Shown here in pieces: positions 37,721 to 46,706 of a stretch of 64,000 nt of DNA. A model generated the notes under the pieces. That model saw only the letters and a list, made by a program, of their open reading frames with translations, searched no databases and was not told the origin of the DNA. How positions within the stretch are numbered: the first letter of the stretch is position 1; each line of letters opens with the position of its first letter. The stretch comes from Nocardia testacea NBRC 100365 (GTDB lineage: Bacteria; Actinomycetota; Actinomycetes; Mycobacteriales; Mycobacteriaceae). The DNA is taken from assembly GCF_000308775.1 (NCBI RefSeq), contig NZ_BAGJ01000172.1, positions 1-64,000 of the forward strand, written 5' to 3'. The position numbers and the translations under genes were made by a program.

Positions 37721-38152
37721 TCAGCGCAGGGCCGCGCCGTACACGTTCTCCACCGCGAGTTCCATGAGGACCCGGCGGTCGGAGACCATGACCGTCCGGT
37801 ACTCCTCCCAGTCCGGATGTTCGCCCGCCGCCTTGCGGTAGTAGTCGACCAGCGCTTCCACCTCCGGTCCGTGCGGGTCGGTACCCGGGCCGGTGAGGGT
37901 GACCGTGCCCTCCGCGGTCGCCCAGGCCCAGCCGTCGGCCCGGGTGACCTCCAGCGCGGCCCGCGGATCACGGCGCAGGTTCACGGTTTTGGCCCGGCCC
38001 TCGGTCATCGAGACATAGATGACCTCGGCCGCACGGTCGTAGTAGGGGGTTACCGGGGACAGCTGCGGCAGACCGTTGGATTTGATGGTGGCCAGGACGC
38101 CGAGCCGGCTCTCGCTGAGCAGGGTGCGCGGATCGAACTGCGTACTCGTCAT
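37721..38152 (-). CDS. PPOX-class F420-dependent oxidoreductase
   Basis: 143 residues, the split-barrel pyridoxamine-oxidase-like fold. Visible segments are LGVLATIKSNGLPQLSPVTP, YVSMTEGRAKTVNLRRDPRAAL and YRTVMVSDRRVLMELAVENVYG. Length and sequence fit the F420-binding Rv1155-like group. The substrate is unknown. ATG at 38152 gives the family N-terminus (MTSTQFDPRTLL). It is divergent from the PhyH-type dioxygenase, 90 bases apart. The 226 bases on its other side (37495-37720) hold nothing I recognise. Confidence 0.88.
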   Translation of the reverse strand: MTSTQFDPRTLLSESRLGVLATIKSNGLPQLSPVTPYYDRAAEVIYVSMTEGRAKTVNLRRDPRAALEVTRADGWAWATAEGTVTLTGPGTDPHGPEVEALVDYYRKAAGEHPDWEEYRTVMVSDRRVLMELAVENVYGAALR

Positions 38153-38242
38153 ATCCGGGTCCAAGTCGGGTGGGCGGAATGGTATTCCGAAACCGCGAGA
38201 ACAGGAGGCAGGACAGATCGGCCGGGGTGTTCGACGGACGAG

Positions 38243-39106
38243 ATGGCGCGAGCGCTGTCGTACCGGGCATATCCGCCTCCGCGCGGAAAATCGCTGGCGC
38301 GCGACGTCGGCACCGATTGCAATGAACCCGTGCTCGACGACGTACAGGTGGCCTCGTTCATCGAAAACGGCTATGTCCATATCCCCGGCGCGTTCCCCCG
38401 CGAACTCGCCGAAGAGTGCCGCGACATCATCTGGCAGGACCTGGATGCCTCCCCCGAGGACCCCGGCAGCTGGCCCGTTCCGGCAGCCTTCCGGCCGGAT
38501 TATGTGAGCGAGCCCTTCGTGTCCGCCGCAGCCACCCCGCGGCTGCGCGCGGCCTACGACGCGCTCGTCGGCCCCGGACGCTGGGTGCCGCGCCGCAGCC
38601 TCGGCGGTTTCGTGATCCGCTTCCCGGGCCAGGAGACAGCGGTCCTCGACGGCTGGCATGTAGACGCCAGTTTCCCCGGCCCCGATTCGTCGCCCACCGA
38701 TTATCTGAGCTGGCGGATCAATATCCATTCGAAGGATCGGGCGCTGCTGATGCTGTTCCTGTTCTCCGATACCGGCGAGCAGGAAGCACCGACCCGGCTG
38801 CGCGTGGGGTCGCACCGCGAGGTCGCCCGGATACTCGAGCCGGAAGGCGAAGGCGGTCTCGATGCCCGCGAACTCGCCGCCCGGGCCGACCCGGCCACCG
38901 CCCATCTCCCGACCGCGCATGCCATCGGCAGCGCCGGCGACGTCTACCTCTGCCACCCGTTCCTGGTCCACGCGGGCCAGCCGAACCGCGGCGCCCACCC
39001 TCGATTCCTGGCCCAGCCGAACCTGAACCCTGCGCAACCGCTGCGGATCACCGGGCCCGGGCCGTTCTCGGCGGTCGAGACGGCGATACGGGCGGCGATC
39101 GGCTGA
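38243..39106 (+). CDS. Phytanoyl-CoA dioxygenase (PhyH) family protein
   Basis: 287 residues. A non-haem Fe(II)/2-oxoglutarate dioxygenase of the PhyH family. The facial triad is visible as the HxD of DGWHVDASF and the distal His of HPFLVHAGQPN, with the 2-oxoglutarate-binding Arg in RGAHPRFLAQ. Substrate unknown; family members hydroxylate acyl-CoAs, ectoine or natural products. The N-terminal ~35 residues before VASFIENGYVHIPGAF are basic. ATG at 38243 follows GACGGACGAG; the frame is open upstream without similarity. It is divergent from the PPOX gene. Confidence 0.85.
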   Translation: MARALSYRAYPPPRGKSLARDVGTDCNEPVLDDVQVASFIENGYVHIPGAFPRELAEECRDIIWQDLDASPEDPGSWPVPAAFRPDYVSEPFVSAAATPRLRAAYDALVGPGRWVPRRSLGGFVIRFPGQETAVLDGWHVDASFPGPDSSPTDYLSWRINIHSKDRALLMLFLFSDTGEQEAPTRLRVGSHREVARILEPEGEGGLDARELAARADPATAHLPTAHAIGSAGDVYLCHPFLVHAGQPNRGAHPRFLAQPNLNPAQPLRITGPGPFSAVETAIRAAIG

Positions 39107-39160
39107 GCCGGTCCGGATCGATGCGGCGAATACGAGGCTGACCAGGCATACGATGGTGCC

Positions 39161-39814
39161 ATGTCCCTGCCGCACACCGAACGGCCCGAGCTTCCCGAGT
39201 ACATGACCTGGGAGGAGCTCGAGCAACTACCGGAAGAGATCGCCGAGCAGATCGAGCTGTGGGACGGGCGCGTGGTCTGGCTACGCCGGGGGCCCATGGA
39301 ACACCAAGCTTTCAGCCGCCGCCTGACGAATGCTCTCGAAAGCTGTGCTCGGAAGACCATGGCAGCAGACCCGCAACATTGCTGGCGAGTCGAATCCGAG
39401 ACCAACGTCTTTCTGGGCAGTCATGGTAAGTCCGATTTTCTGACCCCGGACTTCCTGGTGTGCCGGTGCCCGAAGACGCCATTCGAGGATATCCGGGCCA
39501 ATACCACCCTGTTGGTCGGCGAGGTTCTGTCACCATCGAATACTCAAACCGACATGGAGGCGAAGAAAGGCCGGTACGCGAGCGCAGGCATCCCTTGGTA
39601 CTGGGAGGTCACCTTGGCCCGCGAAGTAAGCGCGATAGCGACGGTTCGCGCCTACGGGCTGGAGACCGGGCCCGGGCGGCTGCCCGGCGGCGTGCGCCCG
39701 CTCCGGTCGGCCAACTATCTCCTCGCCGGCGAATGGAGTCCAGGGGACCCGGACGGCATACGCATCGAATTCCCCTTCCCCATAACAATCCCGTGGACGG
39801 AACTCGAGTACTGA
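39161..39814 (+). CDS. Uma2 family (DUF820) PD-(D/E)XK nuclease-fold protein
   Basis: 217 residues. The N-terminal MTWEELEQLPEEIAEQIELWDG, then TPDFLVCRCPKT and VGEVLSPSNTQTDMEAKKGR(Y) with AGIPWYWEV, match the Uma2 fold. Candidate catalytic residues are the Asp of TPDF, the Glu of GEVL and the Lys of AKKGRY. The role in vivo is unknown; these genes are numerous in cyanobacteria and actinomycetes and move readily. Two 60-base stretches counted by hand (39361-39480) are both 60% G+C, below the window norm, consistent with transfer. Confidence 0.85.
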   Translation: MSLPHTERPELPEYMTWEELEQLPEEIAEQIELWDGRVVWLRRGPMEHQAFSRRLTNALESCARKTMAADPQHCWRVESETNVFLGSHGKSDFLTPDFLVCRCPKTPFEDIRANTTLLVGEVLSPSNTQTDMEAKKGRYASAGIPWYWEVTLAREVSAIATVRAYGLETGPGRLPGGVRPLRSANYLLAGEWSPGDPDGIRIEFPFPITIPWTELEY

Positions 39815-39874
39815 TTCCGGTCCCCGGTCGCGCGGTGATCCCCCTCTGGACGAACCACCACGCGACCGGACCTT

Positions 39875-39912
39875 CCGCACCGCGCCCGGGCGCACCGGTG
39901 AGCGCGGTGCGG
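39875..39912. terminator. 11-bp hairpin between convergent genes
   Basis: CCGCACCGCGC at 39875-39885 and its exact complement at 39902-39912 enclose a 16-base loop. It lies between the Uma2 stop (39814) and the acyl-CoA dehydrogenase stop (39918). Confidence 0.65.
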
Positions 39913-39917
39913 TCCGA

Positions 39918-41063
39918 TCAGGGTTTCGTCGCCGCGATATAGCGCGCGAGATGATCGGAGCTGGAGCCGAATTCGTATTCGATGGCGGTGAGCCGCTTGA
40001 AGTAGTGACCGATGGCCAATTCCTCGGTCATACCCATCGCACCGTGCAGCTGGACCGAATTCTGGCCGATGAAACGGGTCGCCCGGCCGATGGTCACCTT
40101 GGCGGCCGAGACCGCGCGAGCTCTTTCGGCGGGTTCGGCTTCCACCGCGTAGGCGGCCAGATAGGCGGCGGCGATGCTCTGCTCGAGTTCGATCAGCATA
40201 TCGACCATCCGGTGCTGTAGCGCCTGGAAACTGCTGATCGGAACCCCGAACTGTTGCCGCTGCCGGGTGTATTCGACGGTATCGTCGAGCACCTTGCGCA
40301 TCAGTCCGACGGCTTCGGAGGCGACCGCGGCGATCGCCTCGTCGATGGTGGCGTCGATGACGGGCCACGCCTGACCCTCCTCGCCCAGCAAGGCGTTCGC
40401 GGGCACCCGGAACTCGCTGAAGGTGAGGTCGGCGGCGGCGCGGTCGTCGATGGTGCGGTACTGGTGCGCCTCGACACCGGCCGGCGGGCCGGCGGGGTCG
40501 AAGTCGACCAGGAACAGCGAGATCCCGTCCTGATCACGACGCTCGCCGGCAGTGCGCGCGGAGATGATCAGATGCGTCGCGACGGGCACGCCGGTGACCA
40601 CGATCTTCGACCCGTCGATCACCCAGTCGTCGCCGTCGCGGCGTGCGGTCGTCGCCACATCGTGGCGCACTTCGCCGGACTGCGGTTCGAGCGCGGCGAA
40701 GGCCAGCCGCACGGTACCGTCCGCAATGCCCCGCAGCAGCTCACCGGCCCGTTCGCCACCCGAACGCCGAAGCAGCCCGCCGCCGACCACCACGGTGTCG
40801 ACATAGGGCTCCACCACCAGGGCGCGGCCCAACTCCTCGGCGATGATCATGCTCTCGATCGGGCCGCCACCCGAACCGCCGGTTTCCTCCGGCAGGGTCA
40901 GGCCCAGGACATCCAGTTCGGCGAGCCCGCGCCAGATCTCGGGCTGCCAGCCGGGGCCGGATTTGACCGCGGTACGGCTTTTCACCAGGTCGTATCGGGC
41001 GGCGAGAAAACCGGAGACCGCGTCGCGCAGCATCTGCTGTTCGTCGGTGAAGGTGAAGTCCAT
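39918..41063 (-). CDS. Acyl-CoA dehydrogenase family protein (small subunit-like)
   Basis: 381 residues, FadE-like flavoprotein. It has MDFTFTDEQQMLRDAVSGFL at the N-terminus, ETGGSGGGPIESMIIAEELG, the SKIVVTGVPVATHLI middle domain, YTRQRQQFGVPISSFQALQH and HGAMGMTEELAIGHYFKRL. Near the C-terminus YEFGSSSDH replaces the usual YEGTxxIxR. A Glu is present near the normal catalytic position, but the rest of that loop is altered. Its start overlaps the stop of the next acyl-CoA dehydrogenase by one base (TGATG), so the two are probably subunits of one heteromeric enzyme, as in actinobacterial steroid side-chain degradation. Confidence 0.85.
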   Translation of the reverse strand: MDFTFTDEQQMLRDAVSGFLAARYDLVKSRTAVKSGPGWQPEIWRGLAELDVLGLTLPEETGGSGGGPIESMIIAEELGRALVVEPYVDTVVVGGGLLRRSGGERAGELLRGIADGTVRLAFAALEPQSGEVRHDVATTARRDGDDWVIDGSKIVVTGVPVATHLIISARTAGERRDQDGISLFLVDFDPAGPPAGVEAHQYRTIDDRAAADLTFSEFRVPANALLGEEGQAWPVIDATIDEAIAAVASEAVGLMRKVLDDTVEYTRQRQQFGVPISSFQALQHRMVDMLIELEQSIAAAYLAAYAVEAEPAERARAVSAAKVTIGRATRFIGQNSVQLHGAMGMTEELAIGHYFKRLTAIEYEFGSSSDHLARYIAATKP

Positions 41064-42295
41064 CAGAGCCCCAATGCTGCCTTGGCGAGGATATTTCGCT
41101 GGATTTCGTTACTGCCCGCGTAGATCGAGCCGGCGCGATCGTTGAAATAGCGCAGCGGCGCGACGGCCTGCCAATCGGCGCCGCTGAGGTAACCGTCCGC
41201 GGGCGGGGTGTATTCGGCGATCGGCCCGCCGGGCGCGGTGGCGTGCGGCTGGTAGACCCGGCCGCGCGGTCCGGCGGCGGTGAGCGCGAGTTCGGTGAGC
41301 TGCTGGCTGAGCTCGGTGGACAGAATCTTCAGCATGGACGAGGAGGTGCCCAGATCCTTGCCCTGGGCCATGGCGGCCAGGGTCCGGAACTCCAGCACTT
41401 CCAGCACCTCGGTGCGGATCCGGGCGTCGGCCAGTTGTGCCGCGAAATGCGGGTCCTCACTGAGCGGGTTGCCGTCCCGGCCGGGTTGCCCGGCCGCGGC
41501 GGTGGCGATGTTCTCGGCCATGGCCTGCAGCGCCGGTGCCATGGCACCGCCACCGCGCTCGTGGACGAGCAGGTACTTGGCGACGGTCCAGCCGTCGTCG
41601 ATGCGCCCGAGCACATTGCTCTTGGGCACCCGCACATTGTCGAAGAAGATCTGGTTCTGGACCTGCTCGCCCGAGCTCATCACCAGCGGCCGGATCTCGA
41701 TTCCCGGCGCGGTCATATCCATCAGCAGGAAGGTGATGCCCTGCTGTTTCCTGCCCTCGCGTGAGGTGCGCACCAGCGCGAAGATCCAATTCGCCTCGGT
41801 GGCGTGGGTGGTCCAGATCTTGCTGCCCGAGACGAGGAAGTCGTCGCCGTCGGACACCGCGGACATATTCAGCGCGGCGAGGTCGGATCCGGCTTCGGGC
41901 TCGGAGTAACCCTGGCAGAAGAAGACCTCACCGGTGAGGATGCGGGGCAGGAAGTAGTTCTTCTGCTCGTCGGTGCCGAACGCGATCAGGGCCGGGGCCA
42001 CCATCCGGATACCCATCGGTGACAGCGCGGGGGCACCGGCCAGCGTGAGTTCCCGGCTGAAGATGTAGTGCTGGGTGAGCGACCAGTCGCAGCCGCCGTA
42101 CTCGACCGGCCAGTGCGGCGCCGCCCATCCCCGCTCGTGCAGGATGCGCTGCCATTCCAGGCTCGCCTCGTGGTCGGAGTAGACACTGGTCATCAGCCGG
42201 CCCGCGGTACTCACCTCGGGTGTCAGCTTCTCGGCCAGGAACGCTCGTACCTCGTCTCGGAAGGCCCGCTCGGCCTCCGACCAGTCGTAATCCAT
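41063..42295 (-). CDS. Acyl-CoA dehydrogenase family protein (large subunit-like)
   Basis: 410 residues. FAD-binding features are FFCQGYSEPEAGSDLAAL and KIWTTHATEANWIFALVRT; YAGSNEIQRNILAKAALGL closes the protein. In MCAD-type enzymes the catalytic Glu is in YEGTxQIxR; here the loop is YAGS, with Ala at that place. The pair encoded here thus resembles alpha2beta2 acyl-CoA dehydrogenases, in which only one subunit supplies the base (inference). Upstream, 42296-42678 (383 bases) presumably holds the promoter. ATG at 42295 (MDYDWSEAERAF) is chosen over the upstream in-frame start at 42316. Confidence 0.87.
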   Translation of the reverse strand: MDYDWSEAERAFRDEVRAFLAEKLTPEVSTAGRLMTSVYSDHEASLEWQRILHERGWAAPHWPVEYGGCDWSLTQHYIFSRELTLAGAPALSPMGIRMVAPALIAFGTDEQKNYFLPRILTGEVFFCQGYSEPEAGSDLAALNMSAVSDGDDFLVSGSKIWTTHATEANWIFALVRTSREGRKQQGITFLLMDMTAPGIEIRPLVMSSGEQVQNQIFFDNVRVPKSNVLGRIDDGWTVAKYLLVHERGGGAMAPALQAMAENIATAAAGQPGRDGNPLSEDPHFAAQLADARIRTEVLEVLEFRTLAAMAQGKDLGTSSSMLKILSTELSQQLTELALTAAGPRGRVYQPHATAPGGPIAEYTPPADGYLSGADWQAVAPLRYFNDRAGSIYAGSNEIQRNILAKAALGL

Positions 42296-42678
42296 ACACG
42301 CTCCCGAAGGCTTCATGCGTCGTCGCGGCGGCTCCGGCGACTACCGGCACCAGTGGGAATGTAGCCAGGTCACCGGCCCCGCGTCAAACTGACGGCATCT
42401 GCCCTCATATCTGCGCAGTTCCCGTGTTCCGCACCACCGGAGGACCGGTTTCCAACGTCGGGGCCGGACCCGGTTCCGGATCGAACAAACACGGAGGAGT
42501 CCGGAGAATTACCCGCAGCCGGGTCCCTTCGCCCCCTCTCTCGGCGACGTGGGGCGGAGCTGCCGGCCTCCCCTGCGAATATGACCGCCAGGTGGAGCAG
42601 ACCCGAGATCCGCCCGGACTTCCGCCTCGAACACCCGCGGGGGGAGTACGACACTGCAAGCGCTCGAAAGTCGCCTCT
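42296..42678. other. Intergenic region, no gene seen
   Basis: Between the acyl-CoA dehydrogenase start and the YdcF-like stop. Open frames crossing it on the plus strand have no similarity and poor codon bias. I see no convincing repeat or hairpin. Confidence 0.5.
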
Positions 42679-43227
42679 CTATGGACCGGCCGACCGCACA
42701 TCACAGTCCTCGAAGATCGCCTTGGCATAACCCACCGATTGATAGACATAGTCGTAGGCCCAGCGCGGGACCGACAGCCTCGGGCGGGTGTCCACGAACA
42801 GCAGCTGCCCATCCCAGCACTTCCCGAGAACGAATCTGGCTCGGGATATGTGCGGGGTGAAGGTGACCACGATGACCCGCTGCCAACCGTGCTCCCGCGC
42901 CCGGTCGGCGAGATAACGCCCCTCTCCCCGCGTCGTCCGTGGCGACGGATCGAAGCACACCACCTCGAAGCTGTACCCGCCGTGACAGATCCGGTTCACC
43001 AGCGGACTGTCCTCGTACGGGTTGGAGATCAGCACTCGCGGCGCGTATCCCGCGCGGGCCAGCCGGAGCCCCAGTTCTTCCCGTCCGTCGTGGGCCCCGC
43101 CGAGCACCAGAATCGCATCGGCGGGCGCGGGATCCTCGCGCTGCGGGCTCACATAGACCGGCCACAGGCCGAGCACCACCACGACGACAGAGACCACCCC
43201 CGCGGCGAGGACGAGTCGGCGGCGCAC
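42679..43227 (-). CDS. YdcF/SanA (DUF218) family membrane-anchored protein
   Basis: 182 residues. One N-terminal membrane helix (~4-25, LVLAAGVVSVVVVVLGLW) is followed by a DUF218 domain. It has ADAILVLGGAHDGREELGLR, RVLISNPYEDSPL, TTRGEGRYLADRAREHGWQR and IVVTFTPHISRARFVLGKCW. The conserved Gly-Gly, Asn and Arg/His positions of the family are present. Relatives (SanA, ElyC) affect envelope integrity; the reaction is not known. Several Cys residues in the middle may form a disulfide if the domain is extracytoplasmic. The GTG at 43227 begins VRRRLVLAAG, ideal for an uncleaved signal anchor. Confidence 0.8.
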   Translation of the reverse strand: MRRRLVLAAGVVSVVVVVLGLWPVYVSPQREDPAPADAILVLGGAHDGREELGLRLARAGYAPRVLISNPYEDSPLVNRICHGGYSFEVVCFDPSPRTTRGEGRYLADRAREHGWQRVIVVTFTPHISRARFVLGKCWDGQLLFVDTRPRLSVPRWAYDYVYQSVGYAKAIFEDCDVRSAGP

Positions 43228-43494
43228 TGCCGCGATCCTAACGGGCACGGTCGGTCCACAGAGATTCACAGGCCGCGTGTGCCCACTCGGGAACACGGCA
43301 CGCGGCCCGGACCCGCCGGGCGGCACGGGCAGTACGCGCACAACGCGCTCGCGGGGGCGCACGCCGCCTCGGGCGGAGCCTACGGCCTGGTCAGCAGTGC
43401 TCGATGGACCGCGTCGCCCGGTGTACATCTGCTGTTGCCCGCCACCTCGCCTCGGTTTTCTGGTGTGTGCACCGGCGGGGATTACCAATCGATC

Positions 43495-44817
43495 ATGCGA
43501 TGCACAGTCTTCGGAACCGGGTACCTGGGGGCCACGCACGCAGCGTGTATGGCCGAGCTCGGACACGATGTGATCGGGGTCGATATCGACCCGGGCAAGG
43601 TCGCGAAACTCTCCGACGGTGTCACTCCCTTCTACGAACCCGGCCTCGAGGCGGTCCTGCGTCGCAATCTCGACGCGGGCCGGCTCAGGTTCACCACCTC
43701 CTACGCCGAAGCGGCCGACCACGCCGACGTCCATTTCCTCGGGGTCGGCACCCCGCAGAAGAAGGGCGAGTACGCCGCCGACCTGAAATATGTGCACGCG
43801 GTCGTGGATACGCTCGCGCCGCTCATCACCCGCCCCTCGGTGATCATCGGCAAATCCACCGTGCCGGTGGGCACCGCCGCCGAACTCGGTCGCCGCGCCC
43901 GCGCTCTCACCTCGGTGGAGGTGGAGGTCGCGTGGAATCCCGAATTCCTGCGCGAGGGTTTCGCGGTCGAGGACACCCTGCGGCCGGACCGGCTGGTGCT
44001 CGGCGTGGACGAACAACGGGAGCGGTCGGCCTGGGTGCGTGAGGTGGTCGAAGAGCTGTACGCGGAGCTACTGGCCGCCGAGGTCCCCTTCCTGCTCACC
44101 GATCCGGCCACCGCGGAACTGGTCAAGGTGTCCGCCAACGCGTTCCTGGCGACCAAGATCTCCTTCATCAACGCGGTCTCCGAGGTGTGTGAGGCCACCG
44201 GCGCAGATGTCACGGTCCTGGCCGACGCCCTCGGTTACGACGCCCGCATCGGCCGCCGCTTCCTCAACGCGGGGGTCGGGTTCGGCGGCGGCTGCCTGCC
44301 CAAGGATATTCGCGCTTTCATGGCCCGGGCCGGGGAACTCGGCGCCGACCACGCGCTGGCCTTCCTGCGGGAGGTCGACAACATCAATATGCGCCGCCGC
44401 ACCAAGATGGTGGATATGGCGGCACGTGCCTGCGGCGGGTCGCTGCTCGGGGCGAACGTGGCGGTGCTCGGCGCGGCTTTCAAACCCGAATCCGACGATG
44501 TGCGCGACTCTCCCGCGCTCAACGTGGCCGGCATGATCCAGCTGCACGGCGCGGTCGTCACCGTCTACGACCCGAAAGCCCTGGAGAACTCCCGGCGCGT
44601 ATTCCCCACACTGAACTACGCCACCTCGGTGGTGGAAGCCTGCGACCGCGCCGATGTGGTGCTGGTACTCACCGAATGGAACGAATTCGTGCGGTTGCGG
44701 CCGCAGGATCTGGACGCCGTGGTGCGCACCCGCTCGATCATCGACGGCCGCAATTGTCTCGATCGGGCCGCCTGGCGCGCGGGCGGATGGGTGTACGCGG
44801 GGCTGGGCACCCCGTAG
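43495..44817 (+). CDS. UDP-glucose 6-dehydrogenase
   Basis: Oxidises UDP-glucose to UDP-glucuronate with two NAD+. 440 residues. The N-terminal Rossmann motif GTGYLG is at 7-12 (MRCTVFGTGYLGATHAACMA), with VDIDPGKVAKL after it. STVPVGT and NPEFLREGFAVED follow. Catalytic Cys267 is in FGGGCLPKDIRAF, and the C-terminal UDP-binding domain has LGAAFKPESDDVRDSPALNV. The relative in mycobacteria (Rv0322) lies next to dcd. The product can feed glucuronate-containing surface polymers; no glycosyltransferase is nearby. No strong ribosome binding site is visible at the ATG. Confidence 0.95.
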   Translation: MRCTVFGTGYLGATHAACMAELGHDVIGVDIDPGKVAKLSDGVTPFYEPGLEAVLRRNLDAGRLRFTTSYAEAADHADVHFLGVGTPQKKGEYAADLKYVHAVVDTLAPLITRPSVIIGKSTVPVGTAAELGRRARALTSVEVEVAWNPEFLREGFAVEDTLRPDRLVLGVDEQRERSAWVREVVEELYAELLAAEVPFLLTDPATAELVKVSANAFLATKISFINAVSEVCEATGADVTVLADALGYDARIGRRFLNAGVGFGGGCLPKDIRAFMARAGELGADHALAFLREVDNINMRRRTKMVDMAARACGGSLLGANVAVLGAAFKPESDDVRDSPALNVAGMIQLHGAVVTVYDPKALENSRRVFPTLNYATSVVEACDRADVVLVLTEWNEFVRLRPQDLDAVVRTRSIIDGRNCLDRAAWRAGGWVYAGLGTP

Positions 44818-44972
44818 CATCGTGGGGCCGGTCGGCTCACGCCGGTGGCTGCTGCCTCCCGCGGCGACGGGACCGGGCGGTAGTGTCGCAAGAGTGGTTC
44901 GGGGGATGAGCCGTCACCATCGACCGGGCGACGCTCGCAGATCGTGAAGCGGGAAGTACGGATGGGCTGCCG

Positions 44973-46667
44973 ATGAGTTCAGCACTGGGAGTGTCGGTGG
45001 GAACCGGCGCGATCCGCTTGGCGCGCCCACCGGCGGGCGCCGCGACGTCCGACCCGCAGTCGTTCGAGCTGCGGACCTTCGTCGTCCCGCCCGAAACCCC
45101 CAGCGCCGAGCGGGCCGCGCTCTCGGTGGCCGCCGCGTTGAACTCCGACCCCGGGATAGCCCGGACCGTGCTGGCCTGCCGCGACGAACTGCAGGCCGAG
45201 GCCATGCACGTGGCGATGGCCGAGCACGGGCTCGACGATTACGACATCGTGCCCGATATCGAGGCCACCCTCGAATTCGCCACCGCCTCCGGCGCACTGG
45301 CCGGGGTCAGCACGCTCGGCGTCTACGACCTGGGTGCGTCCGGTCTGTCGGTCACCGTCGTGGAGGTCGCCGGCGGGCAGATAGTGCACGCCGAACGCAC
45401 CGGCGATATCAGCGGCGAGTATTTCGACTCACTCATCCGCGAACAGCAGATCAACTCCGGCCGGATCGCCCATCCACCGGACCCGGACGGTCTGGCCCGG
45501 CTGGATGCCCTGTGCCGCTCGGCGAAGGAAAAGCTTTCGGGGACTTCCGCGGTAGCGCTGCCCAGCGATTACGGACCGGTACTGCTCACCCAGGAGAATT
45601 TCACCGCCCTGATCGGCCGGGCCGTCGAGACCTCGGTCCACACCACCCGCGAGATCATCGCCCGTTCGGGCCGTGCGGTGCAGGCTGTTCTCGCGGTGGG
45701 CGGCGGCGTCCGTATCCCGTTGGTCAGCCGCACGCTCCGGGAGATCATGGAGATGCCGGTGCTGGTGCCGCCGGAGCCGGAGGCGGCCACAGCGCGCGGG
45801 GCGGCCCTACTGGCGCGGCGGGCCCCGGAGTCGCGACCGGCCGGCGTTGCGCCGCGCTCGAACAGTCCGGCACCGTCGTTCGCGACCGCCGCCGCGCGAC
45901 CGGCCGACAACCCGGCAGCGCAGGTCGGCATTTTCGGGGCCGAACTCGACACTCCCCCGGTGGCACCGGACGACGCGGCCACGAAAGCGACCGTTGCCGC
46001 TCCGGCGGTCTCGCGACCGAATGCGCCGATGCCACAACCACAACCCGGTATCTTCGGTCCCCCCGCCGGTACCGCGGTCGACCTGCCGGCCGGCTCGGTC
46101 GCGCATACCGCTACCGGCCCCGAACGGCCCGGCTCCGAGAAGTACCCGAGCGGCGCCGCGGCGGCACCGCAGACGGTGGTGGCGCGCCCGGTCGGATCCG
46201 CGGCGCCGCAGCTGACGCCCGAGGAGGATCCGCCGACCGTCGCGCTGCGGATTCCGCAGAAACTGCTGCCGCGGCGGTCGTTCCGCGAACCCCCGCAGCG
46301 GCGGCGCCGTGAACTCGGCGCCGCCGCTGTGGCCGTGAGCGCACTGGTGGTGGTAGCCGCGATCGGTATCGGTCTCGGCTACGGCCAGCACATGTTCCGC
46401 CAGGAATCGACCACCGTCGAAGGGACGACCCCACCGCCGGCGACCTCGGCGACCTCACCCACGGCACGGCCCGGTTTGGCGGGCGCCTCGCTGACCACCG
46501 CGCCCGAGCACGAATCGCTGGCCGAGCCGCCTCCGGTGGCCGCGCCCCGGGAGACCGAGGCGCCCACGACCACCAACGGCCCGAACACGATCCAGGTGCC
46601 GGGTCTGCCGCCCATCGTCGTCCCGACGATTCCCCCGCTGTTCCCGCCGCCACCACCGAACCGCTGA
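44973..46667 (+). CDS. Membrane-anchored Hsp70-like protein with degenerate nucleotide-binding domain
   Basis: 564 residues. Residues 1-295 follow the Hsp70/actin ATPase plan: an N-terminal GVSVGTGAIRLARP hairpin, GVYDLGASGLSVTVVEVAGG (phosphate-2-like), VALPSDYGPVLLTQENFTAL and VLAVGGGVRIPLVSRTLREI (adenosine motif). The phosphate-1 Asp-x-Gly-Thr-Thr is replaced and DLGGGT is DLGAS, so ATP hydrolysis is doubtful. An Ala/Pro/Thr linker (~300-450), a membrane helix (~451-472, AVAVSALVVVAAIGIGLGYG) and a Thr/Pro-rich extracytoplasmic tail ending in poly-Pro complete it. No substrate-binding domain of Hsp70 is present. Same plan as the protein at 26721-28049, with a more complete ATPase-like domain. 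Confidence 0.68.
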   Translation: MSSALGVSVGTGAIRLARPPAGAATSDPQSFELRTFVVPPETPSAERAALSVAAALNSDPGIARTVLACRDELQAEAMHVAMAEHGLDDYDIVPDIEATLEFATASGALAGVSTLGVYDLGASGLSVTVVEVAGGQIVHAERTGDISGEYFDSLIREQQINSGRIAHPPDPDGLARLDALCRSAKEKLSGTSAVALPSDYGPVLLTQENFTALIGRAVETSVHTTREIIARSGRAVQAVLAVGGGVRIPLVSRTLREIMEMPVLVPPEPEAATARGAALLARRAPESRPAGVAPRSNSPAPSFATAAARPADNPAAQVGIFGAELDTPPVAPDDAATKATVAAPAVSRPNAPMPQPQPGIFGPPAGTAVDLPAGSVAHTATGPERPGSEKYPSGAAAAPQTVVARPVGSAAPQLTPEEDPPTVALRIPQKLLPRRSFREPPQRRRRELGAAAVAVSALVVVAAIGIGLGYGQHMFRQESTTVEGTTPPPATSATSPTARPGLAGASLTTAPEHESLAEPPPVAAPRETEAPTTTNGPNTIQVPGLPPIVVPTIPPLFPPPPPNR

Positions 46668-46706
46668 CCGGCCGAACCCGCCTATCCGCCGGGGCGCGCC
46701 GGCAGG

